64,000 nucleotides of DNA from Candidatus Woesearchaeota archaeon (GTDB taxonomy: Archaea; Nanoarchaeota; Nanoarchaeia; Woesearchaeales; JAGVZT01). Positions 51,276-59,688 of the stretch are shown in pieces; the stretch's first letter is position 1, and the number at the start of each line of letters is the position of its first letter. The notes beneath the pieces were generated by a model. The model saw only the letters and a list, made by a program, of their open reading frames with translations, had not been told where the DNA came from and ran no database searches. The stretch lies in NCBI GenBank assembly GCA_017608295.1, contig JAFCGF010000004.1:124001-188000 (forward strand), in the 5' to 3' direction. The position numbers and the translations under genes are program-made.

Positions 51276-52136
51276 TTAAATGTCTTTCGCGCGGCGGTAA
51301 AGCTCGAGAGCAGCAGGCATCTGGACTGGAGACTCGTCAGCGATGCCCAGGATAGTTCTCATCACTGCAAGTGAGGAAAGCAGTTTTGATTCTGTAGAGA
51401 ATGAAGGGGGTTGAGGGACTGGAACAGAATCTGAATCCTGCTCAAGTGCGAGCTTGAATGCCTTGTAGGGCAGAACATTATAAATCCACTTATTATAGTG
51501 GTCAACATTGCACTTCTCTCCATCAATCCACTTTCTAAGATACTCGCTCCAGTTCTTATCAATTTTGTCCTCAACCATCTCGAGGAACTCATCTCTTCTG
51601 CCTTCATAGATTGCCTTCACTGTACCGGCTCCGCACGCCAAGCCATGCAGCACGTTGTAGAAGGCATACACATGGCTTGCGTCTCCTGTCAATGCGATGC
51701 GCGCGTTAATCTCGATTCCGCGAAGCGTCGTGGCTGACTCGTTGCTCGAGGCGCAGTGCGCCATCTCATGTGCCAGTATGCCTTGGACTGAAGGCTCGTG
51801 CGTATCTGTCGCGATGTAATGAGAATTGATTCTCGAGAGCGGGATGCCGAATAATCGCAGGAAAGGCAGCACACCGTTGTAATAGCTCGCACCACCGCAG
51901 AAGCGCTCCTCGAGCTTTGTCATGAATTGCGCCCCTATAATTTTTTCACCAGGCTTGCCGCACACCTCATTGACATAGGGAAGCATTTTCAGTGCCTCGT
52001 AAAGAAGGTCTGCATTGTTCTCGACAAGCCGATACATCTCCTTCTGCTCAACTGCCTCTCGTGTGCTCTTGAACAGCGCGATATCCTCGACTATCTCCTC
52101 AAGAGTTATCCAATCAAGGTCATCGCTGAAATCCAT
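51276..52136 (-). CDS. HExxH metalloprotease, short paralogue
   Basis: Protein of 286 residues. The zinc motif ILAHEMAHCASSNESATTLRG has His123, Glu124 and His127, with Glu133 a likely extra ligand. It is paralogous to the protease domain of the preceding gene: both share HE-x-x-HCASSNE-x-AT-x-LRG-x-E-x-NAR and the C-terminal WIYNVLPYKAFKLAL / WAYRVVPYKAFKLAV element. It lacks the N-terminal module of its partner. No signal peptide or membrane helix. It begins 2 nt after the partner stop, so the two are co-translated. I do not recognise the family. Confidence 0.75.
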   Translation of the reverse strand: MDFSDDLDWITLEEIVEDIALFKSTREAVEQKEMYRLVENNADLLYEALKMLPYVNEVCGKPGEKIIGAQFMTKLEERFCGGASYYNGVLPFLRLFGIPLSRINSHYIATDTHEPSVQGILAHEMAHCASSNESATTLRGIEINARIALTGDASHVYAFYNVLHGLACGAGTVKAIYEGRRDEFLEMVEDKIDKNWSEYLRKWIDGEKCNVDHYNKWIYNVLPYKAFKLALEQDSDSVPVPQPPSFSTESKLLSSLAVMRTILGIADESPVQMPAALELYRRAKDI

Positions 52137-52138
52137 GG

Positions 52139-53416
52139 CTATTCTTCCTCATCTAGCTCAGTGGCCATATCCTCAAGAATATCTTCAACAACTTGTGGAG
52201 GGACAGCGATTGGAGGATTGCGATATGCATCTCTTGCGCTGGTGTAGAGCTCCAATGAAGAGGTCATGTCAAGCGGGTCTTCCTGGTCGATTTTTTTCCA
52301 CTTGCGATATAGGGTGCTGGCGAGAACACTCATATTGATGGCAGTGAGCTTCTCAGGGCGGCCAGGGGTCTGGGGAATCTCAATCTCATCGAGTTCTTCT
52401 GCGACCGCGAGCTTGAAGGCCTTGTAAGGAACAACACGATATGCCCACGTGCTGTACTCGTCGCCGCCGCGTATCTCGTTGACCTTATCCTCAAACAGCT
52501 CCTTCAGGGGAGTGCCCCGCAACTTCCACCGTGTGCTGATAGTCTCCTCAGCGAGGTCGCGCAACTCATCGCTGACACCGATATGGATGTCCTTGATAAC
52601 AGCTGTGAGAGCTGCCCAGTAGTTCAGCTCAGCGAAGAAGGCATAGCGGTTACTGTCGCTGTCCGGCAATCGCGCGTTCACTTCCATGCCCCTCAATTGG
52701 GTTGCTGCCTCGTTGCTTGATGCACAGTGGCAGAGCTCATGCGCCACGACATTGTGCAGCACGCGCTCTTCTGTGTCAGTGCTCTGAAGCAGATGGTTGA
52801 TGCGGAAGGCTTTCCCAGTCGAGAATGATGTGCCAGCCGGGAAATTTTCATTAATGGCATCGCTCTCCTCCTCTGTCATGAACCTCGCGGTAGGGTAAGG
52901 TATGGCCTTACTGCCCACAAGGTCCTCGAGAATAGGGTACATCAGCGCCGTCTCTGCTTCCAGCTCTGCCTGGGAATGGATTCCAGTGTAAGTATGGGAA
53001 TCCATCTCTGCCTTGGTGAAGAGCAGGTCCTCGAGAAGCTCTTCATCTGACGTCCAGGCGAAATCATCGGTAAAGGCCGGCCAACGCTTGTCCAGTTCCT
53101 CGTTGAGGCGCTCTCCTGTCGCGCCGATGAGGGTTCCTTTTCCCCTCCGCTTCATCATATAGTTGATGCCGCCGTACATTGTGAGCAGGTTGCCTGCCAA
53201 AGCAAAGCGCTTGTATTTCGTGCCAATCAACTTCAGGATGCCGCCCACTGCAGTGGTATCTGCTACAGAGAGCATTGTGCCTATCTGGTGCTCTTCCAGC
53301 TTGTCCTCCTGCTTGGCGCGCTCCTCAAGCTCAGTGAGCTCATCATACGTGCCGGTATGGTTCAGCTTATAAGTCTCCAAAATGAAATCAGCATCAAGTG
53401 TATCATTACTCCCCAT
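52139..53416 (-). CDS. HExxH metalloprotease, long paralogue with extra N-terminal module
   Basis: Protein of 425 residues from the ATG at 53416, which follows GGAGGGGTT. Residues about 5-100 form the module shared with the protein at 41394-42017 (FILETYKLNHTGTYDE, IGTMLSVADTTAVGGILKLIG). The rest is a zincin with VVAHELCHCASSNEAATQLRG, homologous to the short paralogue downstream. A glycine-rich hydrophobic stretch (ALAGNLLTMYGGINYMM) could touch a membrane, but no clear membrane span or signal is seen. The fusion hints that the free-standing module and the short protease work together. The substrate is unknown. Confidence 0.75.
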   Translation of the reverse strand: MGSNDTLDADFILETYKLNHTGTYDELTELEERAKQEDKLEEHQIGTMLSVADTTAVGGILKLIGTKYKRFALAGNLLTMYGGINYMMKRRGKGTLIGATGERLNEELDKRWPAFTDDFAWTSDEELLEDLLFTKAEMDSHTYTGIHSQAELEAETALMYPILEDLVGSKAIPYPTARFMTEEESDAINENFPAGTSFSTGKAFRINHLLQSTDTEERVLHNVVAHELCHCASSNEAATQLRGMEVNARLPDSDSNRYAFFAELNYWAALTAVIKDIHIGVSDELRDLAEETISTRWKLRGTPLKELFEDKVNEIRGGDEYSTWAYRVVPYKAFKLAVAEELDEIEIPQTPGRPEKLTAINMSVLASTLYRKWKKIDQEDPLDMTSSLELYTSARDAYRNPPIAVPPQVVEDILEDMATELDEEE

Positions 53417-53469
53417 AGTAACCCCTCCTAAGTAAATGAGAAATGGAGATGCGTTCAAAAATCTTATGC

Positions 53470-54075
53470 TCAGCGGCTGGAATCTGCCTGCCGTTCTATC
53501 TCGAACTTCTTGCTGACAGCCATGGAGTTGCTGCTCATATTATAGGCACCGATAATCTCCTCGGCAATAGCTGCAGCAGCAGACATCTTCTTGTTAAAGC
53601 ACCGGGCGTATGCACCCTGGGTGAAATAGCGCAGAGCGAGGTCTACCCTCCTCTGGGGTGCGCACTCGACTGCCTTGGGATAGCGGGCTCCGCCGTATTC
53701 GATGGTGATAATCTCTTCCCTGGGAGCTCCGTTCTCTATCGCGTGGACATATACCTCGACAGGATTTTTCTTGGTCTTCTGCTCGATGATAGTGAATGCT
53801 TTTTCTACAGCCTTGTAGGCCTTCTCCTTCTTGCCGGTGTTGTGCCCGGAGCTGCGGGAGTGCCTTTTGCCCTTGTGGCCTGACTGCATAACCTTATTGA
53901 TCAGGCGCTCAACAATGAAGATTTTTGACTTATGAAACCTATGCTTAGCATACTTCGCGCCAGTCTTCGGCACGAGCGAGGGCTCCAGAGTAATGTAATC
54001 CTTGAGTCCGGGGTCTTTCACCACTATATCCTGGGTGCTCCACCGGTCGAATGCGAGTACTTCAACGTCTACCAT
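53470..54075 (-). CDS. rpsG: Ribosomal protein S7 (small subunit)
   Basis: Archaeal uS7 of about 201 residues; it binds 16S rRNA in the 30S head. Recognisable conserved regions include HKSKIFIVERLINKVMQSGHKG (N-terminal part), ENGAPREEIITIEYGGARYPKAVECAPQRRVDLALRYFTQGA and a C-terminal KKMSAAAAIAEEIIGAYNM. I use the ATG at 54075 (MVDVEVLAF), which is 23-38 nt from an ATTTAAAAA box. The gene stands alone, not in an S12-S7-EF operon. Confidence 0.95.
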   Translation of the reverse strand: MVDVEVLAFDRWSTQDIVVKDPGLKDYITLEPSLVPKTGAKYAKHRFHKSKIFIVERLINKVMQSGHKGKRHSRSSGHNTGKKEKAYKAVEKAFTIIEQKTKKNPVEVYVHAIENGAPREEIITIEYGGARYPKAVECAPQRRVDLALRYFTQGAYARCFNKKMSAAAAIAEEIIGAYNMSSNSMAVSKKFEIERQADSSR

Positions 54076-54165
54076 GATTGGGTGAAGCAATCGAACCTGG
54101 TTTTTAAATGTTTCTTAGGAATAGTCGTAAAAGCCTTTTTATAGCGTTCTGGATTCCTTTTTTGT

Positions 54166-54531
54166 ATGCCATTGGATAAGCTGCTTGACAAGGATTGTCT
54201 TGATGACGCCCTGCGTGAGATGGGTACAAGGCACCTGAAAAAGCCCTGGAAGGAGCGCTGGGATTCCGAGCGCCCAAGGAATGGATTCTGCTATCCTGTA
54301 GCTGAGGTCATGTATCATTATATTACACCAGAAGGCAGTAAGCCCCACTGTCTGAAGATGGAGGAAGGCACGCACTGGTATCTCGTTGCCCCTGATGGAG
54401 AAATCATTGACCCGGTCGCAGAGCACTGTGACGAAGAGTTCCGCTATGAGCAGGGAAAGCAGCAGAACTTCATGACATCAGCTCCGTCAAAGAGGGCGCT
54501 TATTCTCGCTGAACTGCTTGCTCTTGAGTGA
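54166..54531 (+). CDS. Small protein resembling phage/bacterial Cys-His hydrolase-like proteins
   Basis: Protein of 121 residues. It shows the order GFCYPVAEVMYHY (Cys), then EGTHWYLVAPDGEIIDP (His-Trp and Asp), which looks like a small papain- or transglutaminase-like triad also seen in many short phage and bacterial proteins of unknown function. It has no signal peptide. It lies between rpsG and gatD, overlaps the longest gatD frame by 14 nt and ends 34 nt before the preferred gatD start. A TTTTTATAG element about 26-33 nt upstream is a good promoter. Enzymatic activity is an inference. Confidence 0.6.
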   Translation: MPLDKLLDKDCLDDALREMGTRHLKKPWKERWDSERPRNGFCYPVAEVMYHYITPEGSKPHCLKMEEGTHWYLVAPDGEIIDPVAEHCDEEFRYEQGKQQNFMTSAPSKRALILAELLALE

Positions 54532-54565
54532 AACCTCGAAAAGATTTTTAAGAGGAGGCACTGAT

Positions 54566-55912
54566 ATGAGAGATATGGCTCGCTCTTCAAAAATAACGTC
54601 CGGACCTAAACCAGGGGACGAGGTCCACATTGTCACAACGAACGATGAATTCTCAGGCACACTCATGCCCACGCCAAATTACCAGCAGGGCATTGTCGTT
54701 ATCAAATTGAATTCAGGCTACAACATAGGCATAGAGGAGAAATCCATCAAGAAGATGGAACTCGTGGCTCAGCACAAGGAAACAAAGCCTGTGGAAAAGG
54801 CCAGTGAGAAGACAAAAGACCTGCCTGAGATTGCTATCCTCCATACAGGCGGCACTATCGCGAGCAAAGTGGACTATAAAACAGGGGGAGTCATATCTAG
54901 GTATTCTCCTGATGAGTTGCTGGCCATGTTCCCTGAGCTCAAGGACATGGCATGGGTGCATTCAAGGCTCATCAGCAACATGTGGAGCGAGGATATGCGC
55001 TTTGCGCATTATAATATCCTGGCCAGGGAAGTGGAGAAAGAAGTGAAGAAAGGCGTCGTAGGTGTTATCATCACCCAAGGAACCGACACGCTGCACTATT
55101 CCGCTGCTGCCCTTGCATTCGCCCTTGAGAACATCTCAGTTCCGGTGATGTTTGTGGGCTCCCAGAGAAGCTCAGACAGGGGAAGTTCTGACGCTGCTGT
55201 GAATGTATTGAATGCTGCGTATTTCATCATCGAGATGCAGGATAAGTTCAAGGGAGTGGGCATCTGCATGCACGAGTCCATGAGCGATGATTCCTGCCTT
55301 ATACTGCCTGCGTGCAAGACGAGGAAGATGCATACCTCGCGCCGTGATGCTTTCAGGCCTATCAACGCCCGTGCTCTGGCTCGTGTTGATTACAGGCAGG
55401 GAAAGCTTTCTGTGCTGGATAAAGAAGCCAGGCAATGGAAGGCGCCTGAGGGACCATTCGCTTTGAAGCCCTTCAAGGAGGAGCTGAAGGTTGGATTATT
55501 GAAGCCTCATGTCAACATGTATGCCAGCGAAGTGAGTGCGTTCAAGGGCTTTTCCGGATTGGTGATAGAGGCGACCGGGCTTGGGCAGATGCCGGTGAAC
55601 GAGATTGACGAGTTCACAAAAGAGCACACGCAGATACGCGCAGCGATTGGGAAGCTCATTGAGTCTGGGACTGTCGTTGCCTTTGCCCCACAGACCATCT
55701 ACGGGAGGCTGCATCTGGACGTGTACAAGCCTGCGCGGGAATTACAGGAACTCGGGATTTTAGGCCATCTGTCTGACATGACTCCTGAGACGACGCTGAT
55801 TAAGCTTGCATGGCTCCTCACTAATCATCCAAAAGAAGTCGGGAAGCTGCTGCTGAAGAACCTCAGGGGAGAATTAGGAGAGAGAAGCGAGGCTGACGAG
55901 TTCCTGGTGTGA
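54566..55912 (+). CDS. gatD: Glu-tRNA(Gln) amidotransferase subunit D
   Basis: Asparaginase-like subunit of about 448 residues of the archaea-specific GatDE amidotransferase, which converts Glu-tRNA-Gln to Gln-tRNA-Gln. It releases ammonia from Asn or Gln using ATP-dependent signals from GatE. The N-terminal beta-barrel (residues ~10-60) is followed by the asparaginase core: ILHTGGTIASKVDY (catalytic Thr) and ITQGTDTLHYS (Thr-Asp). I use the ATG at 54566 (MRDMARSS), with GAGGAGG 7-8 nt upstream, rather than an earlier TTG. GatE follows immediately. Confidence 0.95.
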   Translation: MRDMARSSKITSGPKPGDEVHIVTTNDEFSGTLMPTPNYQQGIVVIKLNSGYNIGIEEKSIKKMELVAQHKETKPVEKASEKTKDLPEIAILHTGGTIASKVDYKTGGVISRYSPDELLAMFPELKDMAWVHSRLISNMWSEDMRFAHYNILAREVEKEVKKGVVGVIITQGTDTLHYSAAALAFALENISVPVMFVGSQRSSDRGSSDAAVNVLNAAYFIIEMQDKFKGVGICMHESMSDDSCLILPACKTRKMHTSRRDAFRPINARALARVDYRQGKLSVLDKEARQWKAPEGPFALKPFKEELKVGLLKPHVNMYASEVSAFKGFSGLVIEATGLGQMPVNEIDEFTKEHTQIRAAIGKLIESGTVVAFAPQTIYGRLHLDVYKPARELQELGILGHLSDMTPETTLIKLAWLLTNHPKEVGKLLLKNLRGELGERSEADEFLV

Positions 55913-55914
55913 AG

Positions 55915-57750
55915 ATGGCAGACTGGAAAGCCCTTGGCCTTAAGTGCGGGATTGAGATCCATCAGCAATTGAATACCCAGAAGCTTTTCTGCGACTGCCC
56001 GAGTGTCGTGCGCGATGACCAGCCTGATGTCGAGGTGCTGAGGGAGCTTCGCGCTGCTGCCGGGGAAGGCGGGAAGGTTGACGCTGCTGCTGCTGCTGAG
56101 CAGGCAAAGGGCAAGCGCTACCTGTATCAGGCGTATCACGATACGACATGTTTAGTTGAGCTTGATGCAGAGCCGCCGCATCCCTTGAACAGCGAGGCGC
56201 TGAACATCACCCTACAGATGACAAAACTGCTTGGTGCGCGTGCTGTCGATTTCATCCAGGTGATGCGCAAGACTGTTGTCGATGGCTCGAATACTTCTGG
56301 ATTCCAGCGGACCGCGCTGATTTCCCGCAATGGAATGATTACCACTGATTCAGGCAAGGTCACTATTCCTGTCGTGTGCCTCGAGGAGGACGCTGCCAAG
56401 ATAGTGTCTCGTACAATTGAATGCGATACCTATAATCTTTCACGATTGGGGATTCCTTTAATTGAGATAACCACAGGCCCCGACATCACCTCGCCTGACA
56501 TGGCTCGCGAGGTCGCTTTGCACATCGGGATGCTACTTCGCTCAACTGGAAGGGTGAAGCGCGGTCTCGGCACGATTAGACAGGACATAAATATATCCAT
56601 CAAAGAGGGGACGCGTATCGAATTGAAGGGCTCCCAGCAGCTGGACCTGATTCCTACTCTTGTCGAGAACGAGGCTCTTAGGCAGAGTAATCTTGTAAAA
56701 ATCGCAAAAGAGCTGAAGAAGCTGAAGGCCTCTGCTGATGACGAACCGATGGAGTTGACTACGCTACTTGCGAAAAGTACATGCAAGATTCTTCGGGGAG
56801 CGCTCGACAATAAGGGAATCATCCTTGGAGCGAAACTTGCTGGATTCGCTGGCCTGCTTGGCAGGGAAGTGCAGCCCAACAGGCGGTTAGGGACTGAGCT
56901 GTCTGACCATGCTAAGATTCTGGGGGGAATCAAGGGATTACTGCATTCTGATGAATTGCCTGGCTACGGCATTACTGAGGAAGAAGTTTCTGCTGTTAGA
57001 AAGGAGCTTGGATGTGTTGAGAATGATGCATTCATACTCATCGCAGACAGGAAGAAACGGTCTCGGCGGGCCATGGCTGCTTCCCTTGCGAGGGCGCGGT
57101 CTGCTCTCGAAGGAGTACCTGGAGAGGTGCGAAAGGCAAATCCCGACGGAACGTCTTCGTTTTTGAGGCCCAGGCCTGGGGCGTCGCGCATGTATCCTGA
57201 GACTGATGTTAGGGGCATACGCATCACTTCAGCGATGATGAAAGATATTCAGAATCCTGAATTGCTCGACGAGAAGAAATCGAGGTTCATCAAACAGTAT
57301 ACATTGTCGAAGGATATCGCCCACGAGGTCTCCTGGTCAGGACTCGGAGACTATTTTGAAGACACCCTGAAGAAGTATCCTTCTCTCAAAGCGCAGTTCA
57401 TCGCTGACACTATTGTAAGCCTTCCAAAGGAGATCCAGAAAAGGTACAATCTGGACATCGAGCCCTCTGAAGAGGACCTTGAGGTGCTGTTCTCTGCTGT
57501 GAATTCAGGGAAGATTGCTCCTGACGCGGTGCTGGAGATCCTTATTGCCCGTGCCAAGGGAGAGCCCCTCAACCTGGAGCCGTTTATGCTCATGACTGAT
57601 GATAAGCTCCGTGAGACTCTTAAAAAGCTTGTCGCCAAGCACAAGGACATTCCCTTCGGAGGCCTCATGGGCCTAGCGATGAAGAAACTCAGGGGAAAGG
57701 CAGAAGGCAAGAAGATTGCTTCTATCCTGAAGGAGCTTGCAGGGAACTAG
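55915..57750 (+). CDS. gatE: Glu-tRNA(Gln) amidotransferase subunit E
   Basis: GatB-like subunit of about 611 residues that binds and activates Glu-tRNA-Gln. It starts ALGLKCGIEIHQQL, has the DGSNTSGFQRT and GIPLIEITTGPDI cradle motifs, an AspRS-like insert in the middle (FLRPRPGASRMYPETDVR region), and ends in a YqeY-like helical domain (GGLMGLAMKKLRGKAEGKKI). The ATG at 55915 lies 2 nt after the gatD stop; a GTG at 55909 would overlap it. GatD and GatE must be co-translated in equal amounts. Confidence 0.96.
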   Translation: MADWKALGLKCGIEIHQQLNTQKLFCDCPSVVRDDQPDVEVLRELRAAAGEGGKVDAAAAAEQAKGKRYLYQAYHDTTCLVELDAEPPHPLNSEALNITLQMTKLLGARAVDFIQVMRKTVVDGSNTSGFQRTALISRNGMITTDSGKVTIPVVCLEEDAAKIVSRTIECDTYNLSRLGIPLIEITTGPDITSPDMAREVALHIGMLLRSTGRVKRGLGTIRQDINISIKEGTRIELKGSQQLDLIPTLVENEALRQSNLVKIAKELKKLKASADDEPMELTTLLAKSTCKILRGALDNKGIILGAKLAGFAGLLGREVQPNRRLGTELSDHAKILGGIKGLLHSDELPGYGITEEEVSAVRKELGCVENDAFILIADRKKRSRRAMAASLARARSALEGVPGEVRKANPDGTSSFLRPRPGASRMYPETDVRGIRITSAMMKDIQNPELLDEKKSRFIKQYTLSKDIAHEVSWSGLGDYFEDTLKKYPSLKAQFIADTIVSLPKEIQKRYNLDIEPSEEDLEVLFSAVNSGKIAPDAVLEILIARAKGEPLNLEPFMLMTDDKLRETLKKLVAKHKDIPFGGLMGLAMKKLRGKAEGKKIASILKELAGN

Positions 57751-57793
57751 CTTTTTATAGTATTCCGCGTTCCCTTATGTCTGAGGCACACAC

Positions 57794-58219
57794 ATGGCAG
57801 TACCACCAATACGATTGCGGAAGTTCTGCGACCTCGCAGAGGTCGTCAAGGAGCTGTTCATGACCTACAACGGCGATTATGAGGCAGGAGGGACTGAAGT
57901 CCTCTCACGAAAGGACCAAAGGCGAGTCAAGCGCGGGCGCATTTATAATGGTGGCAGATGCGTCATGATGAAGCGGGAGCCCGAGGCCTTTGTGCTCTCC
58001 GGAGAGAACTCATTCTTCAGCAAGGACATCTATTCACGTGCCGGAGCGCTCGTGCTATACACAGATCCTGTATCTGACAAGGATGGGGGGCTGGTGTTCA
58101 GGGGGCTCACTATCGAATGCACTCCTGAAGACAGGGAGATCGCTGACTTCATCTCAGACTTCTGGAAGGATTTCTCAGAGGACGGACCCGTAAAAGTCAA
58201 GTACAAGGACGGCTACTAA
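57794..58219 (+). CDS. Hypothetical protein
   Basis: Basic-to-neutral protein of 141 residues, predicted mainly beta with helical ends. It begins MAVPPIRLRKFCDLAEVVKEL and includes RKDQRRVKRGRIYNGGRCVMM, which is strongly basic and could bind nucleic acid (inference). No family recognised. A TTTTTATAG element lies about 33-42 nt upstream. It converges with the next gene, sharing 4 nt at their ends. Confidence 0.55.
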   Translation: MAVPPIRLRKFCDLAEVVKELFMTYNGDYEAGGTEVLSRKDQRRVKRGRIYNGGRCVMMKREPEAFVLSGENSFFSKDIYSRAGALVLYTDPVSDKDGGLVFRGLTIECTPEDREIADFISDFWKDFSEDGPVKVKYKDGY

Positions 58220-58512
58220 GGCCTTGCCAGGAGAACTCCTCCTAACACACCTATTGAGAGCCCGATTATCCATCCTATGAAGCCGCCTTCTACTCCGCCT
58301 GCTCCGTAGCCGACGAGGAAGCCAAAGACACCTACCTGGAATGAGGTTAGTGCTCCGAGAACGGCATGCCGGTTCAGAAAGTTGAAAGGCTTCAAGATTT
58401 TCGGCTTCTTAGGGATAGCCCTGATAGGCTTGATATAGCGCTGCTGAGGAGGGGTTATGGGCAGCAAGGTATCTCTTTGACCGAAAACACCTTGGTAGTA
58501 GGCATCGACCAT
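58216..58512 (-). CDS. Small glycine-rich membrane protein
   Basis: Protein of 98 residues from the ATG at 58512. The first half is basic and Pro-rich (PPQQRYIKPIRAIPKKPKIL), and the second half has two hydrophobic segments with many Gly residues (VGVFGFLVGYGAGGVEGGFIGWIIGLSIGVLGGVLL). The GxxxG spacing suggests tight helix packing. Function unknown. Confidence 0.55.
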   Translation of the reverse strand: MVDAYYQGVFGQRDTLLPITPPQQRYIKPIRAIPKKPKILKPFNFLNRHAVLGALTSFQVGVFGFLVGYGAGGVEGGFIGWIIGLSIGVLGGVLLARP

Positions 58513-58802
58513 TTGGTTCACCCCGCTTTGTTCCCTTTATCCCATAGTTTCTCTGTTCCTCCTCGTTCTAATCCACTCTAGTCTATCACCCTCTGTTTTT
58601 TGTATTATTTTGTGGGTTAATAAATATATCGCGGTTTTAATCGTATAATTGTTTCATGTATATAAGGAACTAGAGGATTCTGCGCTATTTTGCACATTTT
58701 TGTGTATATGTCTCTATAAAAACTTCAGGCTCTAGTATAAAAAGTATACATTAATAGGAAACGCGCCCCAGCAGCAGCGCGATTCCTCACGACGATAAGG
58801 GA

Positions 58803-59009
58803 ATGAGCGTGTCAAACAAGGGTTTGAATAGGAGAGTAATCCCAGAAGGCTTCCGGAATAAGAGAGGGAAGTTATATTATTCTCACTCAGCTGCACGGTG
58901 CTATGGGGCTATCGAGAAATCCGAGAAAGGCGTTCCTGCGGATGATGCAAAAGCACACGCCCGTGGATGTTCAAGAAAGCGAGCACAGCAGCATGCGTCG
59001 GCGCCATAG
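58803..59009 (+). CDS. Small basic protein, unknown
   Basis: Predicted basic protein of 68 residues (MSVSNKGLNRRVIPEGFRNK at the start, then SHSAARCYGAIEKSEKG and ARGCSRKRAQ). Two Cys and several His could bind a metal. A GTATAAAAAG element lies about 60 nt upstream and an AAGGGA sequence lies just before the ATG. It overlaps the next frame by 17 nt if that gene starts at 58993, which would be typical of co-translated small genes. Evidence for expression is only context. Confidence 0.45.
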   Translation: MSVSNKGLNRRVIPEGFRNKRGKLYYSHSAARCYGAIEKSEKGVPADDAKAHARGCSRKRAQQHASAP

Positions 59010-59268
59010 AGGAGTCCCGATAGAGCGTATAATCAGAGACTTATTCGAGCCTGGAAGCTTGCGATACGTATTTGAGCAGGAGATTACTGAAAATAATCTC
59101 AAGAGGAGAAAAGGATACAGGAAATTCGTCTGTTTCTATTCAAGGGACAGAAGAGTAGCGAATAGGTACGTTATCTGCCTGAACAAGAATATATTTATAG
59201 TTTCAGTCTTACCAATCGTAAAGAGGTGGCAGCGACATGTCAAGAAATTTAGGCGCATTCCGTTTTGA
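58993..59268 (+). CDS. Small basic protein, possible partner of DUF2283 protein
   Basis: Strongly basic protein of 91 residues from the ATG at 58993 (longer forms exist). It has a helical start (RIIRDLFEPGSLRYVFEQEI) followed by beta strands (KFVCFYSRDRRVANRYVICLNKNIFIVSVLPI), a layout reminiscent of small RNase-like toxins. It overlaps the DUF2283 gene by 32 nt. Gene pairs with DUF2283 are often suspected toxin-antitoxin units, but this partner family is not one I can name, so toxicity is an inference. Confidence 0.5.
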   Translation: MRRRHRGVPIERIIRDLFEPGSLRYVFEQEITENNLKRRKGYRKFVCFYSRDRRVANRYVICLNKNIFIVSVLPIVKRWQRHVKKFRRIPF

Positions 59269-59611
59269 CTATGACGAGAAATTTGACGTCTTGTACCTCT
59301 ATAAGAACGGCAACTCTCCAGCAGGAGGGATAAGTCTCGGGAATGTATCACTCGACCTTGACAAGAACAAGGAGATAGTGGGGGTAGAGATTCTCCAGGC
59401 AACAGACCTCTTCGCACTCCTCATGTCAAAACCAAAATCCACAATCAGGAAAGCATTGAAATCAATCTCACGTTGCAGGCTGAAGCTTCTGACATTCAGC
59501 AACATCACATCCCTGCATTTCATCATTGAGACTGGAGAATCACCAATAGATACAAAACTCAATCTCATTTCTGCAGACGCAGATGTGCCGACTGCTGTTG
59601 CCGGGGCGTGA
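59237..59611 (+). CDS. DUF2283 family protein
   Basis: Protein of 124 residues whose first ~60 match DUF2283: FRFDYDEKFDVLYLYKNGN, then SLDLDKNKEIVGVEILQATDL. Function in the family is not established; short members frequently sit beside small basic proteins and are suspected antitoxins. The C-terminal half, ending in ADADVPTAVAGA, extends beyond the family core. GAGGTGG about 8 nt before the ATG at 59237 is a strong ribosome-binding sequence, supporting translation from inside the upstream gene. Confidence 0.78.
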   Translation: MSRNLGAFRFDYDEKFDVLYLYKNGNSPAGGISLGNVSLDLDKNKEIVGVEILQATDLFALLMSKPKSTIRKALKSISRCRLKLLTFSNITSLHFIIETGESPIDTKLNLISADADVPTAVAGA

Positions 59612-59622
59612 GAATTCTTAAA

Positions 59623-59688
59623 GGCGATAGGCGGGCAGCGTCGAAGCTTTGCTTCGACTGGTCCGCCTCCGTCTAAGGCGAAGCCTTA
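59623..59688. repeat. Hairpin-rich tRNA-His trailer with 14-bp repeat of the tRNA 3' end
   Basis: AGGCGATAGGCGGG at 59622-59635 repeats exactly the plus-strand image of the tRNA-His 3' end (59688-59701). Between them are two perfect hairpins: GTCGAAGC-TTT-GCTTCGAC and CTAAGGC-GAA-GCCTTAG; the first extends outward through an internal loop to GGCGGG/CCGCC. Direct repeats of a tRNA 3' end are typical of integration sites, but only about 50 bp lie between these copies, so this could be an att-like scar, a duplication, or a REP-like palindromic element or terminator. Confidence 0.6.

Noticed and set aside
58522..58802. AT-rich spacer considered as a replication origin
   Set aside because: It is AT-rich with several TATA-like elements, but no repeated origin-recognition-box sequence or nearby Orc1/Cdc6 gene is visible; promoter function for the flanking small genes explains it better.
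59623..59688. Possible second tRNA gene downstream of tRNA-His
   Set aside because: Two hairpins and a copy of the tRNA 3' end are present, but no D arm, anticodon arm or matching acceptor stem can be formed.
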